Source of the DNA: Pseudomonas laurylsulfativorans
GTDB lineage: Bacteria > Pseudomonadota > Gammaproteobacteria > Pseudomonadales > Pseudomonadaceae
Assembly: GCF_002906155.1 (NCBI RefSeq)
Contig: NZ_MUJK01000001.1
Coordinates: 1,116,001-1,180,000, forward strand
Length of the DNA: 64,000 bases
Reading direction: 5' to 3'
In this document: positions 17,937-27,290 of the stretch, one piece after another
Layout of the letters: each line of letters starts with the position of its first letter
Position numbering within the stretch: the stretch's first letter is position 1
Notes under the pieces: generated by a model
What the model was told of the DNA's origin: nothing
What the model saw: only the letters and a program-made list of their open reading frames with translations
The model's database searches: none
Position numbers and translations under genes: made by a program

Positions 17937-18874
17937 GCTTTCACCCGGGGATCGAATAGCGGATACATCAAGTCGACAAGCAGGTTGACCAGCACGTAGA
18001 CAAACGTGATGAGCAACAGGCAGCCCTGCAGGACGGGGTAGTCACGGGCGTAGATCGAATCGACCATCAGGCGACCGATACCCGGGATGGTGAACACCGT
18101 TTCGATGACCGCGATCCCGCCCAGCAGGTTGCCGAGGATCAGGCCGATCAGTGTCCAGGTCGGTGCAAATGCATTGCGCAAGGTATGGCGCCACAGCACG
18201 GCACGTTCCGACAAACCCTTGGCCCGTGCGTGGGCGATGTAGTCCAGGCGCAGCACTTCAATCGAGCTGGCGCGCTGCATGCGGATAATCACGCCGCTTT
18301 CATGCAACACCAGCGTGGTCACCGGCAAGATGATGTAGGCCAGTGCCTTGCCAAAATCCGCGGAAAAAGGCACGTACCCCACCACTGGCAACCACCCCAG
18401 CTCCAGGCCGAACACATACAGCAGCAACAGGCCCATCCAGAAGCCGGGGATCGACAGCAACAGCGTCGCGGTGGTGACCAGTCCCAGATCAACCAGCGTG
18501 TCCTGTTTCCACGCCGCGAGCATGCCCAAAGGCACGGCAATCAGGGCCGCCAGCGCCACCGCTGTCAGCACGATGGTCACACTGACACTGAATCGTTCGA
18601 GCACCAGCGGCAGAACCGCTTCATGGCTGGTGATCGAAACGCCCAGATCCCCCTGGAACAATGCCTTGAGCCAGATCAGGTACTGCGCGATCAACGGCTG
18701 GTCCAGCCCCAGGGATTGACGCAATTTGATCAGGCTGGCCGGATCGGCCATATCACCCAGCATCAGGAGCGCCGGGTCACCGGGTATCAGCCGGATCATT
18801 GCGAAGACCGCAATTGAGATCAGCAATAGCGTCGGGACCGCCATGGCCAGACGCTGAACGATCAAACGAAACAT
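17933..18874 (-). CDS. ABC transporter permease, DppB type
   Basis: 313 residues, six predicted membrane helices. Family signature RLIPGDPALLMLGD near residue 28, LGLDQPLIAQYLIW, and EAA loop DYIAHARAKGLSERAVLWRHTLRN. Together with the DppC-type partner it forms the membrane channel of a peptide/opine/nickel-type importer. The upstream gene (C45 hydrolase) ends 67 bp before the start; probably the same transcript. Confidence 0.92.
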   Translation of the reverse strand: MFRLIVQRLAMAVPTLLLISIAVFAMIRLIPGDPALLMLGDMADPASLIKLRQSLGLDQPLIAQYLIWLKALFQGDLGVSITSHEAVLPLVLERFSVSVTIVLTAVALAALIAVPLGMLAAWKQDTLVDLGLVTTATLLLSIPGFWMGLLLLYVFGLELGWLPVVGYVPFSADFGKALAYIILPVTTLVLHESGVIIRMQRASSIEVLRLDYIAHARAKGLSERAVLWRHTLRNAFAPTWTLIGLILGNLLGGIAVIETVFTIPGIGRLMVDSIYARDYPVLQGCLLLITFVYVLVNLLVDLMYPLFDPRVKA

Positions 18875-18941
18875 GTGGGTTCCTCGATGTTGATACGCAG
18901 CCCGGGATCGGGCAGATCACAAACGGGCAACAGTTCGGTGC

Positions 18942-20075
18942 TTACCAGGTGGCGTAGCGTGCGTAGTCGGACTCCATCTCAAGGCGGTACTGCCCAAACG
19001 TGCGGTTGATCGCCGGCAACGAGGCAATTTCCATGAAGCCGCTGGCCGGTCGCATCAGGATCATTGCCACCGTTGCAGACAGGTTGTCCTCACCGCTCGA
19101 ACTTGGGCGCGGTGGCCGACAGACGGCAAACGGCTTGCCGAAATCGTCGAAAAACGCGTTTTTGAGATGTTCCAGCGTCAGGTTGCCATGAAACGGCCTG
19201 AGGCATTGTTCGACGCGGACATCGCGATAGAAACTTTCCGGTGCGCCACCGATGCCGGTGTTCTTCAGCTTGACCTGCGCCACCGGGCTGCGCCAATGAT
19301 TGGCGTGCACTATGAGGTCGTCGACTTCGTACAACGGGAAGACTTCATCCGGCGCGCACTCATAATTGATGCCAAACCCGGCCGCGTGGCTGAGCATCAT
19401 GTTGTTCGAGCCCGACTTCGGCGTCACCGCCACCGCTTTCATCGACAAAGCAAAGTGGTTGGCCTCCAGCGCCTTGCGTCGAATCAACGGCAACGGCACA
19501 CCCAGCGCCTGGTAATCGCGATCCGACTCCAGGTTGTTGCCGGTAATTGCGGTGCCGATGGAGTTCATGCCCGCACGCGCCAGACCGCCCGCTTCGGTAA
19601 ACGTCAAAAGGTCCGGGCCATCGTCACGACGAATGTGCAGGACCACGCCCGTCTCCGCGCATTCCATGCGCCAGTCCCAGTTCTGGCCGTGCAGCACTTC
19701 GTTGTTCGCCGTGGCCTCCGGCAGAATGATTGCGCCGGTGCAGCCGTCCAGTTCCGGTTTGTCCTGCATCGAACGCCGCCCCAGATGAATGATCTCGGTA
19801 CGCGCGTTGATCAGCACAATGGCTTCAAAATCATGACCCGAGCCTTCGGCGATGCCCCGCATCTCCTCCAGATACTGCGGCTCGAATGCCTCTATGTTGG
19901 GGATGAACTGATTGACCAGGCGCTTGATACCGGACCAGTCGTAACCCATGTCCAACAACTGCTGACCGTAGATCTCAATGCTGCGGGCAATGATCTGCGG
20001 GCAGGCTTTGCCGTATTGCATACCCCGGGCAAACGGCCCGCCGCTCAGTTCGATACAAGGAAATTGACCGCTCAT
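18942..20075 (-). CDS. C45-family autoproteolytic acyltransferase/hydrolase
   Basis: 377 residues, related to acyl-CoA:6-aminopenicillanate acyltransferase (peptidase family C45, NTN-hydrolase fold). The expected self-cleavage site is visible as DGCTGAI near residue 111, where the Cys becomes the new N-terminal nucleophile, and N-terminal GxxxxRGMQYGKACP matches the family's GxxxGxxxG entry segment. Family members hydrolyse or transfer acyl groups on amides, including N-acyl amino acids and beta-lactams. It heads the operon with the peptide-type importer, suggesting that an imported acylated amide is cleaved. ATG 20075, preceded by AGAGGGCATGGC. Confidence 0.85.
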   Translation of the reverse strand: MSGQFPCIELSGGPFARGMQYGKACPQIIARSIEIYGQQLLDMGYDWSGIKRLVNQFIPNIEAFEPQYLEEMRGIAEGSGHDFEAIVLINARTEIIHLGRRSMQDKPELDGCTGAIILPEATANNEVLHGQNWDWRMECAETGVVLHIRRDDGPDLLTFTEAGGLARAGMNSIGTAITGNNLESDRDYQALGVPLPLIRRKALEANHFALSMKAVAVTPKSGSNNMMLSHAAGFGINYECAPDEVFPLYEVDDLIVHANHWRSPVAQVKLKNTGIGGAPESFYRDVRVEQCLRPFHGNLTLEHLKNAFFDDFGKPFAVCRPPRPSSSGEDNLSATVAMILMRPASGFMEIASLPAINRTFGQYRLEMESDYARYATW

Positions 20076-20412
20076 GCCATGCCCTCTGATTGTTTGAGCA
20101 GGACACGGAGCAAGGAACAGGCCAATTTCATAAAAACCCAATCAATATTGGCGCCAATTTGATTTCCAATAAAATCCCGGCTGCGAAATGCACTGTTTTT
20201 GCTCAGAAAATCGGGTAGTAAATTCACAAGTGTGTAAAAAAGTGGCACGACTCGGTGTGGGGTTACCCGCCTCGCTCGAGTTCAACACCCTCTAATCAAT
20301 TACTCACAAATTGTGTTCAATGCCTTCACCCAATGGCGCTTGATGCAGGATTTGCGACGAATATGCTGTGGGCAGGTTTCCGTGATCTCGCATGACAAGA
20401 AGAGCCCACTCC
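20076..20412. promoter_or_regulatory. Divergent promoter region, C45 operon versus leuC-like
   Basis: 337-bp AT-richer gap without a gene. It includes the perfect palindrome CACAAATTGTG at 20305-20315 and a related CACAAGTGTG at 20225-20234, candidate operators shared by the divergent transcripts. Which regulator (GntR at 13190 or LysR at 22565) binds is unknown. Confidence 0.45.
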
Positions 20413-21834
20413 ATGCACAGCCCCAGAACGCTCTACCAAAAACACATCGACAGTCACACCGTGTGCACCCTCGACGATCAGGGCCATGTGCTGTTGTACA
20501 TCGACCGCCAGGTCGCCAACGAGTACACCAGCCCGCAAGCCTTCAGCGGCATGCGCGAAGCGGGTCGCAAAGCGTGGCGTCCGGGGGCGACGCTGGCCGT
20601 CGTCGACCACGTCAATCCCACGGCACCGGCACGCACTGCCGCCATGCCGGATGCCGGGGGCGCTCGTCAGGTGTCTTACTTCGAGGAAAACTGCCGCGAC
20701 TTCGGCATTGAGCTGTTCGACGTGCTGGACAAGCGCCAGGGCATCGAGCACGTCGTAGCCCCCGAGCAAGGCTTTATCCTGCCCGGCATGGTCGTTGCCG
20801 CCGGCGACAGCCACACCACTACCTACGGCGCCCTGGGTGCCTTCGGTTTCGGCATCGGCACCTCGGAAATCGAACACCTGCTGGCCTCGCAGACCTTGGT
20901 CTACAAGTGCCTGAAGACGATGCGTGTAACGGTCAACGGCGTGCTCGGGCCCGGCGTGACGTCCAAGGACATCATCATGGCCCTGATCGAAAAAATCGGC
21001 GCTTCCGGCGCCACCGGTTACGCCATCGAGTTCGCCGGCCCGGCAATCGACGACCTCAGCGTCGAAGCGCGCATGACCATCTGCAACATGGCCGTCGAAG
21101 CCGGCGCCCGAGGCGCGTTCATGGCGCCCGATGACAAGGTCTTTGCCTATCTGCAACTCAAGCCCCGGGCCCCTCAAGGCCAACTGTGGGAACAGGCCGT
21201 CGTGAAATGGCGAGGCCTGCACAGCGACGCCGATGCGCTGTTCGATCGAGAAGTCAGCCTGGATGTCGGGACCCTGGAACCCATGGTCACCTGGGGCACC
21301 AGCCCCGATCAGGCCGCACCGGTGGGCGGACATGTGCCGGACCCGGCCGCGCAGCCGGACCTGATCCTGCGCCAGGGCATGCAACGCGCCCTGAACTACA
21401 TGGGCCTGGAACCGGGCATGCCGCTGAGCGACGTAGTGATCAGCCATGCCTTCATCGGCTCCTGCACCAATGCGCGCATCGAAGACCTGCGCGATGTCGC
21501 CCGCGTCGTGCGCGGCAAACGGGTGGCGGCGCACGTGCGGGCGATGATCGTGCCCGGCTCGACGCTGGTGCGAAACCAGGCTGAAGACGAAGGCCTGGCG
21601 CAGATCTTCCTCGATGCCGGTTTCGAATGGCGCCAGTCCGGTTGCTCGATGTGCCTGGCGATGAATGACGATGTGCTCGCCCCCGGCGATCGCTGCGCTT
21701 CAAGCACCAACCGCAACTTCGAAGGCCGCCAGGGCGCCGGCGCGCGCACCCACTTGATGAGCCCGGCCATGGTCGCCGCCGCAGCGATTACCGGGCATTT
21801 GACCGACGTGCGCACCTTCGCGCTGGAGGCTTGA
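20413..21834 (+). CDS. Aconitase-family hydro-lyase large subunit (LeuC-like)
   Basis: 473 residues. Iron-sulfur ligands of the aconitase superfamily are present: GSCTNARIEDLRD (first Cys about residue 355) and SGCSMCLAMN (Cys pair about 415-418); also GDSHTTTYGALGAFGFGIGTSE. It would dehydrate/rehydrate a 2- or 3-hydroxy-dicarboxylate together with the small subunit that starts 4 bp after its stop. A housekeeping leuCD is expected elsewhere in a Pseudomonas, so this pair is probably a catabolic paralogue. Start at 20413 after AAGAGCCCACTCC; the ATG at 20392 is an alternative. Confidence 0.85.
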   Translation: MHSPRTLYQKHIDSHTVCTLDDQGHVLLYIDRQVANEYTSPQAFSGMREAGRKAWRPGATLAVVDHVNPTAPARTAAMPDAGGARQVSYFEENCRDFGIELFDVLDKRQGIEHVVAPEQGFILPGMVVAAGDSHTTTYGALGAFGFGIGTSEIEHLLASQTLVYKCLKTMRVTVNGVLGPGVTSKDIIMALIEKIGASGATGYAIEFAGPAIDDLSVEARMTICNMAVEAGARGAFMAPDDKVFAYLQLKPRAPQGQLWEQAVVKWRGLHSDADALFDREVSLDVGTLEPMVTWGTSPDQAAPVGGHVPDPAAQPDLILRQGMQRALNYMGLEPGMPLSDVVISHAFIGSCTNARIEDLRDVARVVRGKRVAAHVRAMIVPGSTLVRNQAEDEGLAQIFLDAGFEWRQSGCSMCLAMNDDVLAPGDRCASSTNRNFEGRQGAGARTHLMSPAMVAAAAITGHLTDVRTFALEA

Positions 21835-21837
21835 ACC

Positions 21838-22446
21838 ATGCAACCTTTCACTATCGTCAGCGGCAGTGCCGCCCCGCTTCTGGCCGCCAACATCGACACC
21901 GACGTGATCATGCCCAAGCAGTTCCTCAAAGGGATTGATCGCAAGGGCCTGGACAAGGGTGTGTTCTTTGACCTGAGGTTCCTGGAGTCTGGTGAGCCCA
22001 ACCCCGGATTCATCCTCAACCAACCGGCCTGGAACGAGGCTGCGTTTCTGGTGGTGGGGCCCAATTTCGGCTGTGGTTCGAGCCGCGAGCACGCGGTCTG
22101 GGGGCTCAAGCAAGTCGGCATCCGCGCACTGATCGGCACCAGTTTCGCCGGTATCTTCTACGATAACTGCCAGCGCAATGGGGTGTTGGCGATTCAGCTA
22201 TCCGACGATCAACTCAAGCAGATTGCCGCGTTGACGAGTGACCCGGCAACGGCTCGAATCAGCGTCAATCTGCCGGAGCAAACCATCGAACTGGCGGACG
22301 GCAATGTGATTGCGTTCGAGATCGATCAGTTGCGCAAGCAATCGCTGCTGCTGGGGCTGGATGCCATTGGCACGACGTTGCAACGGGCCGAGCAGATTCG
22401 CCAGTTCGAGGCCCTGCACCTGGCGGAAAACCCTTGGTTGGGCTGA
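21838..22446 (+). CDS. Aconitase-family hydro-lyase small subunit (LeuD-like)
   Basis: 202 residues, usual for LeuD. The swivel-domain motifs NIDTDVIMPKQFLK (about 17-30) and GPNFGCGSSREHAVWGL (about 73-89, substrate-recognition loop) are intact. It forms a heterodimer or heterotetramer with the LeuC-like subunit. The two genes are a tight pair; divergence from the C45/ABC operon suggests joint function. Confidence 0.88.
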   Translation: MQPFTIVSGSAAPLLAANIDTDVIMPKQFLKGIDRKGLDKGVFFDLRFLESGEPNPGFILNQPAWNEAAFLVVGPNFGCGSSREHAVWGLKQVGIRALIGTSFAGIFYDNCQRNGVLAIQLSDDQLKQIAALTSDPATARISVNLPEQTIELADGNVIAFEIDQLRKQSLLLGLDAIGTTLQRAEQIRQFEALHLAENPWLG

Positions 22447-22455
22447 CGGAAACCC

Positions 22456-22545
22456 GTGGCGAGGGAGCTTGCTCCCGCTGGGCTGCGGAGCGGCCCCAAA
22501 AGAAGGCCTGCTACGCAGTCCAGCGGGAGCAAGCTCCCTCGCCAC
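22456..22545. repeat. Inverted repeat of a second REP class
   Basis: GTGGCGAGGGAGCTTGCTCCCGCTGG (22456-22481) and its near-perfect inverse CCAGCGGGAGCAAGCTCCCTCGCCAC (22520-22545). The loop itself is a partly self-complementary GC-rich stretch. Differs in sequence from the TGTAGGAGC type seen elsewhere in the window. Confidence 0.85.
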
Positions 22546-22564
22546 AGAAGTGATTATGGCCGTC

Positions 22565-23482
22565 TCACTCAACCGACAGATGACGGAAGTATTCTTCCAG
22601 AAACTCGACGCAAACCCGCAGCTTGGCCGATTGGCTCAGCCGCGTCGGGTACACGGCCCACACGTTGGCGCTCTGGGTGTAATCATGCAGCACTTGCACC
22701 AGCCGCCCCTGCTCCAGCATCGGCTTCACGTCCCACATCGAGCGCAACAGAATCCCGCCGCCACTCAAGGCCCACTGCAACACGATCTCCCCGTTGTTGG
22801 ACGATAGCGGTCCGCTGACACGCACCGATTCTTCCTGCCCGTCCTTCGTCAGGCTCCACACGCCAAACGCGTTGTTGCGCTCCTTGAGCACCAGGCAATC
22901 GTGGTCTTTCAAATCCGCCAGCGATTGCGGCACACCCCGCCGCTCCAGGTACTCGGGCGTGGCACACAGCACCCGCCGATTGCTCACCAGTTTGCGCCCC
23001 AGGTGCTGGCCTGGCAGGTCATCTCCCACGCGAATTTCCAGGTCGAAGCCCTCGCCGACGATGTCGACCACACGGTCGAACACGTCCAGGCGAAGCTCCA
23101 GCTTGGGGTAGGTTTGCGACAGCTCGCAGATCGCCGGTGCCACATGATTGCGGCCAAAACCGAAGCTGCTGCAGATGTGCAGCGAGCCCATCGGCTGTTG
23201 CCGCGCCTGGGATATTTCGCCGACAAAGTCGTCGAAGTCACCGAGCAACTTCTCCGCCCATACGCGTACCCGCTCGCCGTCGTCAGTCAGCGCGATGCGT
23301 CTTGTCGTGCGGTGCAACAGGCGCGTCGAAAGCGTGGTTTCCAGCACGGAAATACGCTTGCTGATGTAAGCCGGTGAATACCCCAGCTCCTCGGCGGCGC
23401 TGGCGAAGCCGTTTTTGCGCACGACGGTGAGGAAAACCTTGAGGTCTTCCGGCAAAGGAAATTGATCACGATTCGTGTTCAT
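22565..23482 (-). CDS. LysR family transcriptional regulator
   Basis: 305 residues from the ATG at 23482 (an alternative ATG lies 9 bp upstream). N-terminal winged HTH: DLKVFLTVVRKNGFASAAEELGYSPAYISKRISVLE. The C-terminal LysR substrate-binding domain covers about residues 92-290. It is divergent from the 2-hydroxycarboxylate transporter gene with a 128-bp shared promoter, the usual layout for a LysR regulator and its target. Confidence 0.93.
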   Translation of the reverse strand: MNTNRDQFPLPEDLKVFLTVVRKNGFASAAEELGYSPAYISKRISVLETTLSTRLLHRTTRRIALTDDGERVRVWAEKLLGDFDDFVGEISQARQQPMGSLHICSSFGFGRNHVAPAICELSQTYPKLELRLDVFDRVVDIVGEGFDLEIRVGDDLPGQHLGRKLVSNRRVLCATPEYLERRGVPQSLADLKDHDCLVLKERNNAFGVWSLTKDGQEESVRVSGPLSSNNGEIVLQWALSGGGILLRSMWDVKPMLEQGRLVQVLHDYTQSANVWAVYPTRLSQSAKLRVCVEFLEEYFRHLSVE

Positions 23483-23610
23483 ACGCCTCATACTTTCGCT
23501 GTTTATTGCGTTATTTGCGAAGGATACCATCGATCTACCGAGTGGCAATCCATCCCCGGTCATCCGTGGTTTATGAATCCTCGATAAAAACAACATGAGG
23601 AAAGCGCGAC

Positions 23611-24948
23611 ATGAACAAGCCCTATGAGCAAACCCTGAACGCCCCCGACGGCGGTTTCGTGCAACGCACGCGCAGCCTGTGCGCCTACGAAATCGGTGTC
23701 ATCCCGCTGCCGATATTCCTTGGCATCGCCCTGATTGTCTTTCTCTCCGCGCACTTGGGTTTCTTGCCCAAGAACATGATCGGCGGCCTCGCCGTGATCA
23801 TGACGATGGGCGTGTTCTTCGGCCAACTGGGCTCGCGCCTGCCGATCCTCAAGGAAATCGGTGGCGGCGCCATCCTGTGCCTGATGCTGCCATCGATCCT
23901 GGTGTTCTACGGTTTCTTCGGGCCGGCGACGATCGACGCGACCAAAATGCTCATGAAGGAAGCCAACTTTTTGTACTTCGTGATCGCCAGCCTGGTGGTC
24001 GGCAGCATTCTGGGCATGAGCCGCTTCATCCTGGTTCAGGGCATGCTGCGGATGTTCATTCCCCTGCTCGTCGGCACCCTGGCGGCCGTCGCCAGCGGGT
24101 TGATCGTTGGCAAACTGGTCGGCTACAGCTTCCACCACACGTTCTTTTTCATCATCGTGCCGATCATTGGCGGCGGGATCGGCGAAGGGATTCTGCCCCT
24201 GTCGCTGGCGTACTCGGCGATCCTCGGCGGCACCCCGGACATCTATGTCGCGCAACTGGCGCCGGCCGCGGTGGTCGGCAACATCGTGGCGATCATCTGT
24301 GCCGGCTTTCTCGCTCGCCTCGCGCTGAAACGCCCGAACATCAATGGCGAAGGTTCGCTGATCCGCGCCAAGGACGAGAACGATAAATTCAAGGTCAAGG
24401 AAGACACCGGGTCCCTTGTCGACTTCCGCGTCATGGGTGCCGGGGTGCTGGTGATCTGCGCGTTCTTCATCCTCGGTGGCCTGCTGGAAAAAGTCGTGGG
24501 CATTCCCGGCCCGGTGATGATGATTCTCGCGGCGGTGCTGTTCAAGTACGTTCGTGTGCTGCCGGAAAGACTGGAGAAAGGCGCAAACACTTTCTACAAG
24601 CTGGTGTCCGCCGCCTTCATCTGGCCGGTGATGATTGGCCTGGGCATGCTCTACGTACCGCTGGACAGCGTGGTGAAAGTGTTCTCGGTCGGCTATGTGT
24701 TGGTCTGCGTCTCGGTGGTGGTGTCGATGACCGTGGCCGGTTTTTTCATCGGCAACCTGATGAAGATGTACCCCATCGAATCGGCCATCGTGACCTGCTG
24801 CCACAGCGGCCTGGGCGGCACCGGGGATGTGGCGATCCTGTCGGCTTCGAATCGCATGTCGCTGATGCCGTTCGCACAGATCTCCACGCGCATTGGCGGG
24901 GCTTCGACGGTGATTCTGGCGACGATCCTGTTGCGCCTGTTTGTTTGA
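23611..24948 (+). CDS. 2-hydroxycarboxylate transporter family (CitS/MaeN type)
   Basis: 445 residues, about 11 hydrophobic segments. The two reentrant-loop GGxG motifs of the 2HCT family are visible: IIGGGIGEGILPLS (about residue 188) and HSGLGGTGDVAIL (about 402). It is expected to import citrate, malate or another 2-hydroxycarboxylate with sodium ions or protons. Neighbours: divergent LysR; the leuCD-like pair about 1.2 kb away acts on hydroxy acids, so a functional link is possible but not shown. Confidence 0.92.
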   Translation: MNKPYEQTLNAPDGGFVQRTRSLCAYEIGVIPLPIFLGIALIVFLSAHLGFLPKNMIGGLAVIMTMGVFFGQLGSRLPILKEIGGGAILCLMLPSILVFYGFFGPATIDATKMLMKEANFLYFVIASLVVGSILGMSRFILVQGMLRMFIPLLVGTLAAVASGLIVGKLVGYSFHHTFFFIIVPIIGGGIGEGILPLSLAYSAILGGTPDIYVAQLAPAAVVGNIVAIICAGFLARLALKRPNINGEGSLIRAKDENDKFKVKEDTGSLVDFRVMGAGVLVICAFFILGGLLEKVVGIPGPVMMILAAVLFKYVRVLPERLEKGANTFYKLVSAAFIWPVMIGLGMLYVPLDSVVKVFSVGYVLVCVSVVVSMTVAGFFIGNLMKMYPIESAIVTCCHSGLGGTGDVAILSASNRMSLMPFAQISTRIGGASTVILATILLRLFV

Positions 24949-24967
24949 AACCGAGTCGGTGACCGGA

Positions 24968-24999
24968 GGGTGTTCTCTTCTGCAAGAGAGCACCCTTTT
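24968..24999 (+). terminator. Terminator after the 2HCT transporter
   Basis: 12-bp stem GGGTGTTCTCTT/AAGAGAGCACCC (one GU pair) with a short loop, followed by TTTT. On the minus strand the same hairpin lacks a clear U tract, so it mainly serves the transporter gene. Confidence 0.85.
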
Positions 25000-25001
25000 C
25001 A

Positions 25002-25775
25002 TCACTTGAAAAAATCACTCGGCGTCTTGCCGAACTGTTTCTTGAACATGGTGGTGAACGCGCTCGGGCTGTCGTATCCCAGCTCCCCGGCGATGTCGAT
25101 GATCTTCCCGCCGACGGCGATTCGTTCCAGCGCCAGCAGCAGTCGCGCTTGCTGGCGCCATTGGCCGAAGGTCATGCCGGTTTCCTTGCGGAAACGGCGC
25201 TGGATGGTTTTGGCGTCGAGGCTCAACCGTGCGCTCCAGTCCGACAACGTCGAGCCATCCCCGGGGTCACGCTGCAACACTGTACAGATCCGGTTGATCC
25301 GTTGATCGGTCGGCTGCGGCAGGTTCAAGGGCAATGTGGGCAGTATCGTCAGTTCATCCAGAATCAGCCGCAGGACCCGGGCCTCCCGTGAGTCCGGATG
25401 GCAATTGAAATCGAAATCCACCGAGACCTTGATCAGCTCACTCAGCAATGCGGAAACACTCACCGCGCGGGTTTCGGCCGGCAGGTCCGGGCTCGCGTCA
25501 GGGTGCACAAACACGCTGCGCATCTTGATCGGCCCCACACAGCGAATCGAGTGCACCTCGCCACTGGGCATCCAGATGCCACGGCTCGGTGGCACCGTCC
25601 ACTGGCTGCTGGCGGCGTGCACCACCATCACGCCTTCGATGGCGTAGATCAATTGATGTTTCTCGTGGGAGTGCGGCTGGATAAACCAGTTTTCCGGGTA
25701 ATCGGTCGCGCTGCTGCGAACGTCCCAGTCGCCTTGGTCGATGTCCGCGAGAAATTTATCCAGTGGTTTGATCAT
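25002..25775 (-). CDS. AraC family regulator with cupin domain
   Basis: 257 residues. The N-terminal cupin has HSHEKHQLIYAIEGVMVVH (about residues 35-54) and a PSGEVHSI segment. The C-terminal AraC/XylS double HTH: LSDWSARLSLDAKTIQRRFRKETG and IIDIAGELGYDSPSAFTTMFKKQFG. Divergent from the MFS exporter gene, which it probably controls. Start ATG 25775; an upstream extension to 25829 overlaps the promoter. Confidence 0.9.
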   Translation of the reverse strand: MIKPLDKFLADIDQGDWDVRSSATDYPENWFIQPHSHEKHQLIYAIEGVMVVHAASSQWTVPPSRGIWMPSGEVHSIRCVGPIKMRSVFVHPDASPDLPAETRAVSVSALLSELIKVSVDFDFNCHPDSREARVLRLILDELTILPTLPLNLPQPTDQRINRICTVLQRDPGDGSTLSDWSARLSLDAKTIQRRFRKETGMTFGQWRQQARLLLALERIAVGGKIIDIAGELGYDSPSAFTTMFKKQFGKTPSDFFK

Positions 25776-25898
25776 GACGCCCTTTTTGCGATGGTCGATG
25801 CCCGATCTACGCGAGACGGGCGATTTCAAGGCCCATAGGATAACGCCGAACCCTGAAATTGACTGCTTCGCAGTTCGCGTTTATCCGGAAGAACGCCC

Positions 25899-27119
25899 AT
25901 GTCGACCACCACCCTCAGCTCACCCTCACCCACCGCCTCGGTTGCAAGCCAGGCCAGCCCGCTGGTCATGCGGGTCATCGGCGCTTGCGCCCTGGCGCAC
26001 CTGATCAACGACTTGATCCAGGCCGTGCTGCCGTCGATCTACCCAATGCTCAAGACCACCTATGGGCTGAGCTTCACCCAGGTCGGCCTGATCACCCTGA
26101 CCTTCCAGCTCACCGCCTCGCTGCTGCAACCCTGGATTGGTTTCTACACCGACCGTCATCCCAAGCCATGGCTGCTGCCGGCCGGCATGGTCTGCACCCT
26201 GATCGGCATCCTGATGCTGTCGATGGTTGGCAGCTTCCCGGCCATTCTCGTGGCCTCGGCGCTGGTGGGCGTCGGTTCGTCGACCTTTCACCCGGAGACC
26301 TCGCGGGTGGCGCGCCTGGCCTCGGGCGGTCGCTACGGCCTGGCGCAGTCGACCTTCCAGGTCGGTGGCAACGCCGGTAGCGCCTTCGGCCCGTTGCTGG
26401 CCGCCGCGATCATCATTCCCTATGGTCAGGGCAACGTCGCCTGGTTCGGCCTGTTCGCGGTATTCGCCATCCTCGTGCAGTACGGCCTGAGCCGCTGGTA
26501 CCGCAATCACCTGAACCTGTTCAAGCTCAAGCAAGGCAGCAAGGCCACCCACGGCCTGTCGAAACAGCGAGTGACCTTCGCTCTGGTGGTGCTGGCGTTG
26601 CTGGTATTTTCCAAATACTTCTACATGGCCAGCTTCACCAGTTACTTCACCTTCTACCTGATCGAGAAATTCGACCTGTCGGTGGCCAGCTCGCAGCTGT
26701 ACCTGTTCCTGTTCCTCGGAGCCGTCGCGGCGGGTACGTTCTTTGGTGGCCCGATCGGCGACCGGATCGGCCGCAAGCAAGTGATCTGGTTTTCCATACT
26801 CGGCGCCGCCCCCTTCACCCTCGCCCTGCCCTACGTCGACCTGTTCTGGACGGGCGTGCTGAGCATGATCATCGGCTTCATCCTCGCCTCGGCGTTCTCG
26901 GCCATCGTGGTCTTCGCCCAGGAGCTGGTGCCCGGCAACGTCGGCATGATCGCCGGGGTGTTCTTCGGCCTGATGTTTGGGTTCGGCGGCATTGGCGCGG
27001 CGCTGCTGGGCCATCTGGCGGATATTCATGGCATTGAGTACGTCTACACGCTGTGTTCGTTCCTGCCGCTGCTGGGAATTCTGACCATACTGTTGCCTTC
27101 GACCCGGCGTGCTCGCTGA
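25899..27119 (+). CDS. MFS transporter, fosmidomycin-resistance (Fsr) type
   Basis: 406 residues, 12 predicted helices. The Fsr-like N-terminus LAHLINDLIQAVLPSIYPMLKTTYGLSFTQVGLI and the GDRIGRKQVIWFS loop between halves identify the subfamily of proton-driven drug exporters. Divergent from the cupin-AraC regulator with 123 bp in between. The natural substrate is unknown. Confidence 0.9.
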   Translation: MSTTTLSSPSPTASVASQASPLVMRVIGACALAHLINDLIQAVLPSIYPMLKTTYGLSFTQVGLITLTFQLTASLLQPWIGFYTDRHPKPWLLPAGMVCTLIGILMLSMVGSFPAILVASALVGVGSSTFHPETSRVARLASGGRYGLAQSTFQVGGNAGSAFGPLLAAAIIIPYGQGNVAWFGLFAVFAILVQYGLSRWYRNHLNLFKLKQGSKATHGLSKQRVTFALVVLALLVFSKYFYMASFTSYFTFYLIEKFDLSVASSQLYLFLFLGAVAAGTFFGGPIGDRIGRKQVIWFSILGAAPFTLALPYVDLFWTGVLSMIIGFILASAFSAIVVFAQELVPGNVGMIAGVFFGLMFGFGGIGAALLGHLADIHGIEYVYTLCSFLPLLGILTILLPSTRRAR

Positions 27120-27180
27120 AGGATTCAGCCGATCATTTTTGCTACCCGCCCTGTAGCACTCGGTAACACCCCGCCCTGTT

Positions 27181-27208
27181 GCGGTGCGTCTTTTCCACGA
27201 CGCACCGC
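27181..27208. other. Perfect 10-bp hairpin upstream of luxR-type gene
   Basis: GCGGTGCGTC (27181-27190), 8-nt loop TTTTCCAC, GACGCACCGC (27199-27208). No U tract on either strand. It could be a factor-assisted terminator of the MFS gene (62 bp upstream) or an operator for the next gene. Confidence 0.4.
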
Positions 27209-27290
27209 CACCGGCCTCGCTCCACACGGGCATAACCGCCATGGCGTACTTTGTGCATCCACAGGCCATCCTCTTCTACTTGTAGCCGCC

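Noticed and set aside
20326..21534. 402-codon minus-strand frame opposite leuC-like gene
   Set aside because: Shadow; the plus strand carries complete aconitase motifs.
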